From an uncultured Desulfobacteraceae bacterium (lineage in GTDB: Bacteria; Desulfobacterota; Desulfobacteria; Desulfobacterales; UBA2174), in contig CALJLV010000189.1 of the NCBI GenBank assembly GCA_937982505.1, positions 1 through 64,000 on the forward strand: a DNA stretch of 64,000 bases. The letters are read 5' to 3'. Below the pieces are notes generated by a model that saw only the letters and a list, made by a program, of their open reading frames with translations, did not search any database and was not told the DNA's origin. Every line of letters begins with the position of its first letter. Position 1 is the first letter of the stretch. Shown here in pieces: positions 33,991-42,675 of this stretch. A program made the translations under genes and the position numbers.

Positions 33991-34082
33991 CCAAGCCATG
34001 GGCGCCACCCTTTGGCGTCTACCCATGGCTTGGTCTCGGCGTTTCGTCTGTCTGCTTCTACCGTGCCGGCCCATGGGTAGAC
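33991..34082 (-). promoter_or_regulatory. Mutually exclusive RNA hairpins (attenuator segments 1, 2 and 3)
   Basis: In the leftward transcript, segment 1 (34082-34071, GTCTACCCATGG) can pair over 12 bp with segment 2 (34028-34017, CCATGGGTAGAC). Segment 2 with its 5' flank (34033-34022, CCAAGCCATGGG) can instead pair over 12 bp with segment 3 (34002-33991, CCCATGGCTTGG), with an extra inner 5-bp stem. The two structures cannot coexist. Segment 1 overlaps the last codons of the Phe-rich leader peptide, as in pheA-type attenuators. Segment 3 is followed by CAUUUU. Confidence 0.8.
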
Positions 34083-34150
34083 TTCCTAAAGAAGCCCCCG
34101 AAAAAGCCGTCCAAATAAAAGCCGCGCACGATGTGTGTCATGACCGCCAT
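34058..34150 (-). CDS. Phe-rich leader peptide upstream of paaK
   Basis: A 30-codon ORF (ATG 34150, TAG 34058-34060; an internal ATG at 34141 would give 27 codons). Residues 10-21 read GFYLDGFFGGFF, with five Phe and one Tyr. After two further codons (Arg, Lys), the remaining ones (STHGPAR) overlap RNA segment 1. This is the layout of a transcription-attenuation leader that senses charged Phe-tRNA. It lies 37 bases downstream of the -10 box of a consensus-like promoter and 180 bp before paaK. Confidence 0.8.
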   Translation of the reverse strand: MAVMTHIVRGFYLDGFFGGFFRKSTHGPAR

Positions 34151-34186
34151 CTCAGATTCTGAATAAGGTTTGAACGATGCTGCGTT

Positions 34187-34215
34187 GCATAACGAAAGTC
34201 CGGCCCGCTTGTCAA
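34187..34215 (-). promoter_or_regulatory. Sigma-70-type promoter of the paaK operon
   Basis: On the minus strand a perfect -35 TTGACA (34215-34210) is followed after 17 bp by TTATGC (34192-34187). Transcription would begin near 34180 and run into the Phe-rich leader. Of the roughly 390 bp between the crotonase gene and paaK, this promoter, the leader and the hairpins account for most. Confidence 0.75.
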
Positions 34216-34266
34216 TCCTTTTTTCCCTGCAGCCCGGTGGCGGCGGGAAAAAAGCAGGCGCCGCGG

Positions 34267-35058
34267 TCAATCCTCGTAGCGGCCGGAAAAGGCGGCCGGG
34301 CGTTTTTCCAGAAAGGCCCGGGTCCCCTCCTGGGCGTCCGGACTGGCCAGACAGAGGGCGAAGGCATCCACTTCCAGGGCGCAGCCGGCCGCCAGGTCCA
34401 CGTCCAGCCCCCGGTTGACCGACTGCTTGGCGGCCCTGAGGGACACCCGGCCCTTGGCGGCGATGGCCCGCGCGGTTTCCAGGACCGCATCCATCAAGGT
34501 TTCCGGGGCGCAGACGCGGTTGACGATGCCCAGGCGCAGTGCCTCGTCGGCCCCGATCATGCGGCCGGTAAAAATCAGCTCCTTGGCCGCATTGGCCCCG
34601 ATCAGGCGCGCCAGACGCTGGGTCCCGCCGAAGCCGGGGATGATCCCCAGGTTGATTTCCGGCAGCCCGAAACGGGCCTTTTCCGACGCATAGATGAAAT
34701 CGCAGGCCAGGGCCATTTCGGTGCCCCCCCCCAGGGCGAAACCGTTCACCGCGGCAATGACGGGAATCTCCAGGGCCGTCAGGCGACTGATGGCGGCCTG
34801 GCCCCGGGCGGCAAACCGCTTGGCCTGCAGAGGCGTGAAACGGGCGATCTCGGTGATGTCGGCTCCGGCCACGAAGGCCTTGTCGCCGGCCCCGGTGAGC
34901 ACCAGGACACGCACCGTCTCGTCGGCCGCCGTCTGCTCCAGGGCGGCCACGAATTCTTCGAGCAGTTGCCGGTTCAGGGCGTTGAGGGCCTTGGGCCGGT
35001 TGAAGGCCAGGGTCGCGATCCCGTCCGCCGTCTGGTACATGATGTTCTCGTAGCTCAT
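34267..35058 (-). CDS. Enoyl-CoA hydratase/crotonase family protein
   Basis: A 263-residue crotonase. It has the oxyanion-hole sequences GADITEI near residue 68 and VNGFALGGGTEMALACD near residue 105, and both catalytic glutamates (Glu in GGTEMA and Glu in LPEINLGIIPG), as in 3-hydroxybutyryl-CoA dehydratases. It hydrates trans-2-enoyl-CoA in beta-oxidation or butyrate-type metabolism. The stop at 34267 lies just upstream of the paaK promoter, so the paaK operon has its own start. It follows the amidase gene by 79 bp on the same strand. Confidence 0.93.
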   Translation of the reverse strand: MSYENIMYQTADGIATLAFNRPKALNALNRQLLEEFVAALEQTAADETVRVLVLTGAGDKAFVAGADITEIARFTPLQAKRFAARGQAAISRLTALEIPVIAAVNGFALGGGTEMALACDFIYASEKARFGLPEINLGIIPGFGGTQRLARLIGANAAKELIFTGRMIGADEALRLGIVNRVCAPETLMDAVLETARAIAAKGRVSLRAAKQSVNRGLDVDLAAGCALEVDAFALCLASPDAQEGTRAFLEKRPAAFSGRYED

Positions 35059-35137
35059 CTGCCTTCCTTTCGCTTGTTCCTGCCGTTGGGTTGCATTTCT
35101 TGCCGCGGGCCCATCCCCAAACGGGTCTCGGGTCGGA

Positions 35138-37336
35138 TCAGCCCCTGCGCGGCCCGTTGGGAATCAGGGCCGTGGGGTTGGTTTCCCGGATGTAGGCCTC
35201 GATTCCGTTGACGATGCCTTCACAGATGTGCTCCTGGTACTTGGGGTCGATGAGGCGCCGGCATTCGCGCTCGTTGCTGATGAAGGAGGTTTCCACCAGG
35301 ATGGCGGGCATCTGGGCGCCCAGCAGAACGTAAAACGGGGCCTGCTTGACTCCCTTGCTGCGGATCTGGCTGTAGCGGCCCTGTAGATGTCCGTGGAGGC
35401 TGGTTTGCACGTAGCCGGCCAGGCGGCTGGACTCGTTGATCTTGGCGTTCTGCATCAGATCCAGAAGAATGGTCTGCAGATCGCTGATGTTCTTTTCGCT
35501 GGTGGCGTTCTCCCGCGCGGCCACCAGAATGGCGTCGTTGTCCGTGGCCAGATTGAGAAAGAAGGTCTCTATACCGTGGGCCCGCTGGTCCCGGGCGGCA
35601 TTGGTGTGCACCGAGATGAACAGGTCGGCGTTGCGCGTGTTGGCGATGGCGGTGCGCTCCTCCAGGGTCAGATAGCGGTCCGCATCGCGGGTCATGATCA
35701 CCTCGCAGCCCAGGCGCTGGCGGATCCTGGCGGCCAGACGCTTGGAGATGTCCAGGACCACGTGCTTTTCATGAATCCCTTTTAGATGGCCTGGGGCGCC
35801 GAAATCCTTGCCGCCGTGGCCCGGATCGATGACGATGCGCCGCACCCCCAGGGCCAGCTGCTTGGCCAGGGCGCCGGCCGGCAGCTTTCCGGCATCGGGG
35901 ACGGGCACACGGCCCGAGGCGGCGGGCGGAGGACCGTCCGGCGGAGGCGGCGGCCCCTGGGCCATGGGGGCGTCGGGGGCGGCTCCGTCGCCCCAGATAT
36001 CCAGCACGATGCGAAACGGATTGCGCAGTGAAAAGAGTTTGTAGGTCTTGAAGGACTTGATGTCCACCACCACCCGCACCGTGTCGCTGTCGTACTGCCC
36101 GGCCCGGGCGTCCAGGAGCAGATCGTCGTTGATGGGGATCTGGCGCTGGAGGTCTTTGCCGAGCCGGCTGCCGGCCAGGTCCACGAACAGGCGCTGGGGC
36201 TTGCCGATCTCGGGGTCCTTCTTGAGCAGGTGATGGCGGTACTCGGTGACGTTGTCCACGTCCACCACCACACGGGTGTAGTTGGGATTGGACCAGAAGC
36301 GAAGCCCGTTGACGACGGCCGGAGCGCCGGCACCGCCGGGCGGGTCGACAGCCGCGACGGGGGCCGGCTCGGTCTGGCGGGCAATGAGCGTCGCAACGGA
36401 ATCTGCCGGCCTGCCGGCGCCGCCGGCACCGGGGGCGGCATCGGGAACGGCGTCCGGCCGGAACGCCGGCGCCGGGCCGGAGGATGTCGCCACGCCCATC
36501 AGGGCCAGATCCTCCTGAGCCCGTCGCCCATAGAGGCTGCCGGCGAACCCCAGCGCCGCCTGCTGCAGGGCGTCCGTTGCCGCCCGGCGATCGGCCTCGA
36601 GAAAAGAGTAGCCGGCCAGTTCGCGGTGCAGCCGGCCCACCATATACAGCGCCTGGGCGGCCAGGGGCCCGGCGGGGTCGTGGCGGACCACCGCCTGATA
36701 CTTCTGGATGCATCCCATCCAGACGTCCCGGTGCTTGGTCCGCCGGGGATTCTTCTGGAGCTGGGCATGGCAGCGCTCCGCGCTTTGCAGCAGCCGCCGC
36801 CCCTGGGGGTCTTCGGCCGTCTTGGGGGCCGCCTTGGGGACCGCCTTGGGCGGGGTTTCGAGACGGGCCGCAGAGGGTGCGGCGGGCCCGGTCTCCGGTG
36901 TACCTGAATCGGCCAGGAGCAATGCGGCCCGCGGTTTGTAGGCGCTGGAGGGAAAACGCCGCAGGACCCGCTGCAAGCGGTCGCTGCCCTCCTGGCGGTC
37001 GGCGGCCATGCCGCTGCGACGGGCCAGGTCCAGATAAAGGGCGCCGGCCCGGTAGAGTGCCGCGGGGGCCCACTTGCCTTCGGGCGCGGCGCTGTAGACC
37101 GCGTTGAACTGCTCGATGCAGCGCAGCCAGTGGTGCCGATAGGCCTGGCGCGCCGTATCGGCCGCCAGCTGGCGCTGGCAGGTCTCGGCTTCGAAAAAGC
37201 GGACGCCGATTGCGTCGCCGGAGGCCGCCGGCGGCGGGCTGCAGAGCCCCGTCGGCATCAGGGCCAGCCATGCGAGGGTCCACCAGAGGATTGTGAAACG
37301 GCGGGCCAGGCCGCCGCGGGCAGGGCAAGATTGCAT
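35138..37336 (-). CDS. N-acetylmuramoyl-L-alanine amidase with TPR-like and AMIN domains
   Basis: A 732-residue secreted enzyme that cleaves the peptide stem from peptidoglycan. The ATG at 37336 starts a signal peptide (basic RRF, then ILWWTLAWLALM). The open frame further upstream overlaps mutS and is not used. Two tetratricopeptide-like/YbgF-like regions (about residues 60-290) are followed by an AMIN domain (about 385-490, PNYTRVVVDVDNVTEY). The C-terminal Amidase_3 domain has zinc ligands in IDPGHGGKDFGAPG, the Glu of HEKHVVLD, SVHTNA and the late VETSFISN. It is downstream of mutS. Confidence 0.92.
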   Translation of the reverse strand: MQSCPARGGLARRFTILWWTLAWLALMPTGLCSPPPAASGDAIGVRFFEAETCQRQLAADTARQAYRHHWLRCIEQFNAVYSAAPEGKWAPAALYRAGALYLDLARRSGMAADRQEGSDRLQRVLRRFPSSAYKPRAALLLADSGTPETGPAAPSAARLETPPKAVPKAAPKTAEDPQGRRLLQSAERCHAQLQKNPRRTKHRDVWMGCIQKYQAVVRHDPAGPLAAQALYMVGRLHRELAGYSFLEADRRAATDALQQAALGFAGSLYGRRAQEDLALMGVATSSGPAPAFRPDAVPDAAPGAGGAGRPADSVATLIARQTEPAPVAAVDPPGGAGAPAVVNGLRFWSNPNYTRVVVDVDNVTEYRHHLLKKDPEIGKPQRLFVDLAGSRLGKDLQRQIPINDDLLLDARAGQYDSDTVRVVVDIKSFKTYKLFSLRNPFRIVLDIWGDGAAPDAPMAQGPPPPPDGPPPAASGRVPVPDAGKLPAGALAKQLALGVRRIVIDPGHGGKDFGAPGHLKGIHEKHVVLDISKRLAARIRQRLGCEVIMTRDADRYLTLEERTAIANTRNADLFISVHTNAARDQRAHGIETFFLNLATDNDAILVAARENATSEKNISDLQTILLDLMQNAKINESSRLAGYVQTSLHGHLQGRYSQIRSKGVKQAPFYVLLGAQMPAILVETSFISNERECRRLIDPKYQEHICEGIVNGIEAYIRETNPTALIPNGPRRG

Positions 37337-37479
37337 CTGAACGTCACGAATCGGCCGGGGTTGCAAGATCCATCGCCTCGTTTCCAGGGGGCAAGATACA
37401 GGTTGACGGGCCCGATCGCAAGGGGCAAGTGCCGGCCGGCCCGGGGCCCGGCCCCTGCCGGGAGCAGTGCAAAACAGCC

Positions 37480-40098
37480 CTACTTCACCTTGGCCTGCAG
37501 TCGGTTCAGCATGTTGAGGGCTTCCAGGGGCGTCATGCGCCGGATATCCAGGCCCCGGAGGGCGTCGATGACCGCCGAGCCGTCGGCCGGCCGGAAAAGC
37601 CCCATCTGCACCGGGCCGCCGGGAGCCGCCGCGGATGGACCCGCATCCGAACGCGACGCGCCCTCCGCCAGCGGCTCGCCGTTCTCGATGCGGTAGAGGA
37701 TCTTCTTGGCCCGGCGGATCACCGCGGGCGGAATCCCCGCCAGACGCGCCACCTGGATCCCGTAGCTGCGGTTGGTGGCGCCGGGGGCCAGCTTGCGCAA
37801 AAAGATGATCTCGTCGTTCCATTCCTTGACGGTGATGTGGTAGTTCTTGACCCGCGGGCAGCAGCGCGCCAGCTCGGTCAGTTCGTGGTAGTGAGTGGCA
37901 AAGAGGGTCTTGACCCCCGCGCCCTTCAGGTCATGGAGGTGTTCGGCCACGGCCCAGGCGATGCTCAGACCGTCGAAGGTGCTGGTGCCCCGGCCGATCT
38001 CGTCCATGATCACCAGGCTCTGCTCGCCGGCATGGTTCAGAATATTGGCCGTTTCCTCCATCTCCACCATGAAGGTGCTCTGGCCCTGGACCAGATTGTC
38101 CAGGGCTCCGACCCGGGTGAAGATCCGGTCGCAGATGCCGATGGCGGCCCGGCGGGCCGGCACGAAGCTGCCCATCTGGGCCATGACCACGACCAGCGCC
38201 GCCTGGCGCAGGACGGTGGACTTGCCGGCCATGTTGGGACCGGTGATGATCAGCACCTGCTGTTCGTGATTGTCCAGTTCGATGGTGTTGGGCACGAAGC
38301 GCTGGCCGCGCACCGTCTTTTCCACCACCGGATGGCGCCCGTCTTCGATGCGCAGGCGCCCGTCGCGGGTGATGGCGGGGCGATGGTAGTCGTTCTGGGC
38401 CGCCACCTCGGCCAGTGAAAGCAGGCAGTCGATGCGCGCCAGGTCCGATGCGGTCCGCCGCAGAACCTCGCCCTGGGCGGTGATCTGAAGCCGCAGGGCC
38501 TCGAAGAGTTCGGCTTCCCGCCGGGCGCGCTGCGCCTCGGCCCCCAGGACCCGGGTCTCGAAGGTTTTCAGCTCGTCGGTGATATAGCGTTCGGCGTTGA
38601 CCAGGGTCTGCTTGCGCACATAGTGCAGGGGCACCCGCTCGGCGTGGGCCCTGGGGATCTCGATATAATAGCCGAAGACCTTGTTGTAGCGCACCTTGAG
38701 GACCCCGATCCCCGTGGCCTGCTTCTCCTGGGCTTCCAGGCGCGCCAGGAACCCCTTTCCGTCCCTGGACAGGTGGATCAGCGCGTCCAGGGCCTCATCG
38801 TACCCTTCCTTGAAGATTCCCCCCTCGTCGATCACCGGGGGGGCATCCTCGCGCACGGCCCGCTCCAGCAGATCGCCCAGCGCCGTCAGCGGCGCCGGAT
38901 CGGCCTCCAGCCGCAGCAGTCCGGCCTGCCAGCCGGCCAGGGCGGAAACGATTCGCGGCAGGCACTGGCAGGAGGCCTTGAGGGCCAGCAGATCCCGCGC
39001 GCTGGCGCGGTTCAGGGCGATCTTGGCGCGCAACCGTTCCAGGTCGGCCACCGATTTGAGCAGGGTGCGCACCTGACGGGTGATGTCGATACGCCGCAGG
39101 GCGTCGGCCACCGCCTCCTGGCGGTCCTCGATGCCCGCCGGATCCAGCAGTGGATAGCGAAGCCAGTGCTGCAGAAGGCGGCCGCCCATGGCGGTGGCGG
39201 TACGGTCCAGGACGGCCAGCAGACTGCCCTGTCGGGTACCGCTGCGGGCGTTGCGCAGCAGATCGAGGTTCTGGCAGCTCATGGCGTCGATGACCAGGTA
39301 GGCGTCCAGGCCGTAGGTCTCCAGGGCCGTGACATGCACCAGCTCCTGCTTCTGGGTCTGGCGCACGTATTCGATCAGGGCGCCGGCTGCCTGGACCCCG
39401 CAGCGCCGCCCTTCACAGCCGAAACCCTCCAGCGACATGGTGCCGAACTGCTCCAGCAGGCAGCGCCGCGCGCGCCCGTACTCGAAGGTACCATCCGGGG
39501 CATAGGTGACGGCCGCGGCTTCCAGCGCCGGATGGAGGCCGTCAAGCCGCAAATCGCCGCGGGCCGACTCGGGAAGCAGGATCTCCCGCGGCGCCACGCG
39601 CCGGATCTCGTCCACCAGGGCGGCATGATCCGCCGATTCGGTCAGGCGGAAGGTGCCGGTGGAGATGTCCACGTAGGCGGCCCCGGTGATCTTTCCGTCA
39701 CTGCTGAGGGCCAGCAGGAAATTGTCGTCGCGGGCCTCGAGCATCTCGTTTTCGACGATCATCCCGGGGGTGACGATACGCACCACGTCCCGCTTGACCA
39801 GCCCTTTGGCCTTTTCCGGATCCTCCATCTGGTCGCAGATGGCCACCTTGAAGCCCTGCTCAATGAGCCGTGCCAGGTATCCCTGGGCGGCGCGGTAGGG
39901 CACGCCGCACATGGGTACGGGGTTCGGATCGTTCTTGTTGCGCGAGGTCAGGGCGATGTCCAGGGCCCGCGAGGCGGTCTCGGCATCCTCGAAAAACATC
40001 TCGTAAAAATCGCCCATGCGGTAAAAGAGGATGGCATCCGGGCATTGGGCCTTGATCGTCAGATACTGTTCGATCATGGGGGTGGATTTGGGTGCCAT
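37480..40098 (-). CDS. mutS: DNA mismatch repair protein MutS
   Basis: An 872-residue mismatch-recognition ATPase. The ATG at 40098 gives the standard N-terminus (TPMIEQYLTIKAQ). The mismatch-contacting Phe-x-Glu is in MGDFYEMFF near residue 30. The clamp and lever domains follow, and the ATPase has Walker A GPNMAGKSTVLRQ near residue 620 and Walker B LVIMDEIGRGTSTFDG. The C-terminal dimerisation tail is present. In-frame sequence up to 40311 lacks family similarity. No mutL is nearby. Confidence 0.97.
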   Translation of the reverse strand: MAPKSTPMIEQYLTIKAQCPDAILFYRMGDFYEMFFEDAETASRALDIALTSRNKNDPNPVPMCGVPYRAAQGYLARLIEQGFKVAICDQMEDPEKAKGLVKRDVVRIVTPGMIVENEMLEARDDNFLLALSSDGKITGAAYVDISTGTFRLTESADHAALVDEIRRVAPREILLPESARGDLRLDGLHPALEAAAVTYAPDGTFEYGRARRCLLEQFGTMSLEGFGCEGRRCGVQAAGALIEYVRQTQKQELVHVTALETYGLDAYLVIDAMSCQNLDLLRNARSGTRQGSLLAVLDRTATAMGGRLLQHWLRYPLLDPAGIEDRQEAVADALRRIDITRQVRTLLKSVADLERLRAKIALNRASARDLLALKASCQCLPRIVSALAGWQAGLLRLEADPAPLTALGDLLERAVREDAPPVIDEGGIFKEGYDEALDALIHLSRDGKGFLARLEAQEKQATGIGVLKVRYNKVFGYYIEIPRAHAERVPLHYVRKQTLVNAERYITDELKTFETRVLGAEAQRARREAELFEALRLQITAQGEVLRRTASDLARIDCLLSLAEVAAQNDYHRPAITRDGRLRIEDGRHPVVEKTVRGQRFVPNTIELDNHEQQVLIITGPNMAGKSTVLRQAALVVVMAQMGSFVPARRAAIGICDRIFTRVGALDNLVQGQSTFMVEMEETANILNHAGEQSLVIMDEIGRGTSTFDGLSIAWAVAEHLHDLKGAGVKTLFATHYHELTELARCCPRVKNYHITVKEWNDEIIFLRKLAPGATNRSYGIQVARLAGIPPAVIRRAKKILYRIENGEPLAEGASRSDAGPSAAAPGGPVQMGLFRPADGSAVIDALRGLDIRRMTPLEALNMLNRLQAKVK

Positions 40099-40195
40099 GG
40101 CCTTCGGGTGCGGGTCTTTGGAAACGGAAGGGCGCGCATGGGGGGCGGCCGTCGTCGCCGGCCGCCGAAACCGGAACATCCGCCGGGCCGGGGTT

Positions 40196-40585
40196 TCAGG
40201 CCTCAGCGGGCGCAGGGCTCGAATGAGGGGTGGATTCGGATCCGGTCTGACCCTCGGGGGCCTCGGGCGGGCGGGGGGCGGCCAGCTGGCTGCGCAGGCT
40301 GGCGATCTCATCGCTCTGGGCGGCCACGGTGGCGTTCAGGTGGCGGATGGTCTTGCTCTGCCGGTAGGATCCGAAAAGGCTGTAAAAGTAGGCGATCAGG
40401 AGGCCCAGAAAGAAGAAGACAAGAAAACTCAACACGTTGGGAAGCATCGGGGTTTCATAGGGGCCCATCAGGTAAAGATCCAGGGAGAAACTCTGCGGCG
40501 TCATGAAAAAAGCCTTGTTCTGATAGACGAACAGCGCCATCACCCCAAAGAGTGCCACCCAGAAGAAAATCTTGATTTTTTTCAT
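40196..40585 (-). CDS. LapA-domain inner-membrane protein
   Basis: A 129-residue protein starting at ATG 40585, with two transmembrane helices (about residues 4-20 and 46-68), the layout of LapA/DUF1049 proteins, which help lipopolysaccharide assembly and turnover. A short coiled coil (LNATVAAQSDEIASLRSQL) and a Pro/Ser-rich tail follow. A good promoter lies at 40671-40699. It is upstream of mutS on the same strand. Confidence 0.8.
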   Translation of the reverse strand: MKKIKIFFWVALFGVMALFVYQNKAFFMTPQSFSLDLYLMGPYETPMLPNVLSFLVFFFLGLLIAYFYSLFGSYRQSKTIRHLNATVAAQSDEIASLRSQLAAPRPPEAPEGQTGSESTPHSSPAPAEA

Positions 40586-40670
40586 GCCGTTGCTCCCTTG
40601 CCCCCCCGAAGATGCGCGCCATCGGCCCCGCGGTGCGCCCTGTCCATTGAAAAACCCTATTGGACACAGC

Positions 40671-40699
40671 AGATTACTCTTTACCCAGCCAAAACTCAA
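40671..40699 (-). promoter_or_regulatory. Sigma-70-type promoter of the LapA-like gene
   Basis: On the minus strand TTGAGT (40699-40694) and TAATCT (40676-40671) are 17 bp apart in an A/T-rich spot, directly after the UPF0280 stop and about 90 bp before the LapA-like start. Confidence 0.6.
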
Positions 40700-40702
40700 C
40701 CC

Positions 40703-41461
40703 CTAATTCGACCGTCCGCCAAAGCCCGGCGCCAGGGGGACCAGCTCCACCCGGCCCCAGGCGCCGATGCGTGTGTCGCAGATGATCACCAGGCCTTCGA
40801 CCCCTGGAATGCGTCGGCCGTGGGCCAAAGCGGCGTCGATATCCGCGGCCCGGCGCACCCGGTTGCCCAGGGCCGTGGCCGCGGCGTCGGCCAGGGCCGC
40901 ATCCGGGCTCACCACGCAGACCGCATCGGCCCGCCCCAGGCTCAGACTGTGCCCCACGGTTCCCGACGAGGTGCAGACCCCGGCGGGAGCGGACCGGGTG
41001 TCGAGGCGCAGGCCGATCTTGAGGTTCAGCGGGCTTTTGCCGGCATGCAGGGCGATCAGCGCCGGTCCGCTGGTCCGGAGGAAGATGTCGCCCCCGTTTT
41101 CCACGATGGCCTGCGGGCCATGTTCCAGCAGGGCCCGCCCCGCCGCCTGGGCCACCGCGCCGGCCACGGCCGCCATGGGCCCCACTCCGGCCTGGCGGCC
41201 CGCGCGGATCATGGTCTGGACCAGGGGCGGAGCCGGCGCCCCGCCTTCCCAGGGAGTCAGGGTCGTCAGAAAGGCGGGGTGCCGCTGGATGTAGCCCTCC
41301 AGATGGGCGCGCACCTCCAGGACGGTTTCGCGCACCAGGTCGGGCATGGCCGTGGGGCTGTAGACCTGCAGGTCGGTCTCGCGGACCCGGACCCGGTAGC
41401 CCGCCAGGGCCCCCGGGGTGACCACGGAGCGGTAGGTGCGTTCCTGAACCGGCATGTTCAT
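40703..41461 (-). CDS. UPF0280 family protein
   Basis: A 252-residue protein of the ApbE-related UPF0280 family, known from archaea and Desulfobacterota. The ATG at 41461 overlaps the dGTPase stop (ATGA), indicating translational coupling. Characteristic stretches are GVGPMAAVAGAVAQAAG near residue 100, IVENGGDIFLR near residue 125 and GVCTSSGTVGHSLSLGRADAV near residue 170, resembling the FAD/Mg-binding region of ApbE flavin transferases. Its function is unknown. It is the last gene of the rpoH operon. Confidence 0.88.
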   Translation of the reverse strand: MNMPVQERTYRSVVTPGALAGYRVRVRETDLQVYSPTAMPDLVRETVLEVRAHLEGYIQRHPAFLTTLTPWEGGAPAPPLVQTMIRAGRQAGVGPMAAVAGAVAQAAGRALLEHGPQAIVENGGDIFLRTSGPALIALHAGKSPLNLKIGLRLDTRSAPAGVCTSSGTVGHSLSLGRADAVCVVSPDAALADAAATALGNRVRRAADIDAALAHGRRIPGVEGLVIICDTRIGAWGRVELVPLAPGFGGRSN

Positions 41462-42675
41462 CTGTGCCCGCAGCGGGAGACCGGCCACACCTGGACCTGG
41501 GGGCGCAGTTCGGCGGGGCACTGCTCCAGAAAGTAGCGATCGGTCATGCCGGCGATGAAATCGCGCACGATTTCCGCCGGTCGATGGGTTTCACAATAGG
41601 CCGGGGCCATGTCGGCCAGAAAACGGGTAAAGATCACCGAATCGCGCCGATCAGCCTCCAGATCGGCCAGGTAGCGATGGAAGAGCCCCTCGAAGAGACA
41701 CCCGATGCGTTCCTGGTGGCGTTTGATCTCGGGATTGAGGTAGATCCGCTGGAGGTTGAAATCCTTCAGCCGCTGCAGCGCATCGGAGACCTCCGGGCTG
41801 AAGCACATGTAGGGCCGGGCGTGGCTGTGGGCCACCAGATCGGTGACCAGGGTATAGACGATGGTGCCGTTGGTGCGGCCCAGGAGGCGCGCGCAGTCTC
41901 CCGGGATCTCGTCGCGCGACAGGACCCCCAGGCGGATGGCGTCCTCGATGTCCCTGCCGATGTAGCTGATGGTGTCGGCCATGCGCACGGCGCACCCCTC
42001 CAGGGTCATGGGGGTGAGCCGGTGCTGGGGATCTTGGCCCTTGGCGCGCATCTCGGCGGCCAGAAGGTCAAAATCCTTTCCCGGACAGGGGGCCAGCTGG
42101 CGGTCGTGGACTTCCCCGTCGTGGCACAGGATCCCGTCGAGGGTCTGGAGGGTCAGGTTCCACCCCTGCCCCTTGCGCTCCACCCGCTCGAGAAACTGCA
42201 CGCTTTGCAGATTGTGCAGGAAATGGCCGATCCCGTGACGGCGGCACAAGCGGGAAAGGATCCGCTCGCCGTCATGGCCGAAAGGGGTGTGACCGATGTC
42301 GTGGCCCAGGGCGATGGCCTCGATCAGGTCCTCGTTGAGTCCGAGAAAACGCCCGACGGTGCGGGCAATCTTGGACACCAGCTGCACGTGCAGCCCCCGG
42401 TGGGTGATGTGATCGTTGCGGATCAGGTAAAAGACCTGGGTCTTGTCGATGTAGCGCGCATAGGCCAGGGAGTGCAGGATGCGGTCCGCATCCACGGCGA
42501 AAGCCTGCCGGTAGTCGCTGGCCATCTCCGGCTCGATGCGCCGCCGGCGTCCGCTGCGGTTCAGGGTGGCCCGCGCAGAAAGCCGTTCAGCCTCGCTGCG
42601 GTCCAGGGCCCGTCGAAGGGACAGCAGCCGTCCTTCCAGGGCCTTGAGGTCGAATGACGGGTCAAATGAAGTCAT
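41458..42675 (-). CDS. dgt: Deoxyguanosinetriphosphate triphosphohydrolase-like HD protein
   Basis: A 405-residue HD-domain hydrolase of the dNTPase family, which removes triphosphate from dNTPs. The motifs are the N-terminal AYARYIDKTQVF region, RGLHVQLVSKIARTVGR (first metal His), the HD pair in GHDIGHTPFGHDGE near residue 120 and the late MADTISYIGRDIEDAI (last Asp). The gene overlaps the ATP-grasp gene by 14 bases and UPF0280 by 4, inside the rpoH operon. Nucleotide specificity is not visible. Confidence 0.92.
   Translation of the reverse strand: MTSFDPSFDLKALEGRLLSLRRALDRSEAERLSARATLNRSGRRRRIEPEMASDYRQAFAVDADRILHSLAYARYIDKTQVFYLIRNDHITHRGLHVQLVSKIARTVGRFLGLNEDLIEAIALGHDIGHTPFGHDGERILSRLCRRHGIGHFLHNLQSVQFLERVERKGQGWNLTLQTLDGILCHDGEVHDRQLAPCPGKDFDLLAAEMRAKGQDPQHRLTPMTLEGCAVRMADTISYIGRDIEDAIRLGVLSRDEIPGDCARLLGRTNGTIVYTLVTDLVAHSHARPYMCFSPEVSDALQRLKDFNLQRIYLNPEIKRHQERIGCLFEGLFHRYLADLEADRRDSVIFTRFLADMAPAYCETHRPAEIVRDFIAGMTDRYFLEQCPAELRPQVQVWPVSRCGHR

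Noticed and set aside
33856..34074. 72-residue minus-strand ORF overlapping the paaK start
   Set aside because: It shows no family similarity, overlaps the hairpins out of frame with paaK, and lacks a ribosome binding site. The Phe-rich ORF is the better leader candidate.
37337..37822. Long N-terminal extension of the amidase reaching into mutS
   Set aside because: The extension is Arg/Pro/Gly-rich, unlike the family, overlaps mutS coding sequence on the same strand, and a clear signal peptide begins at 37336.
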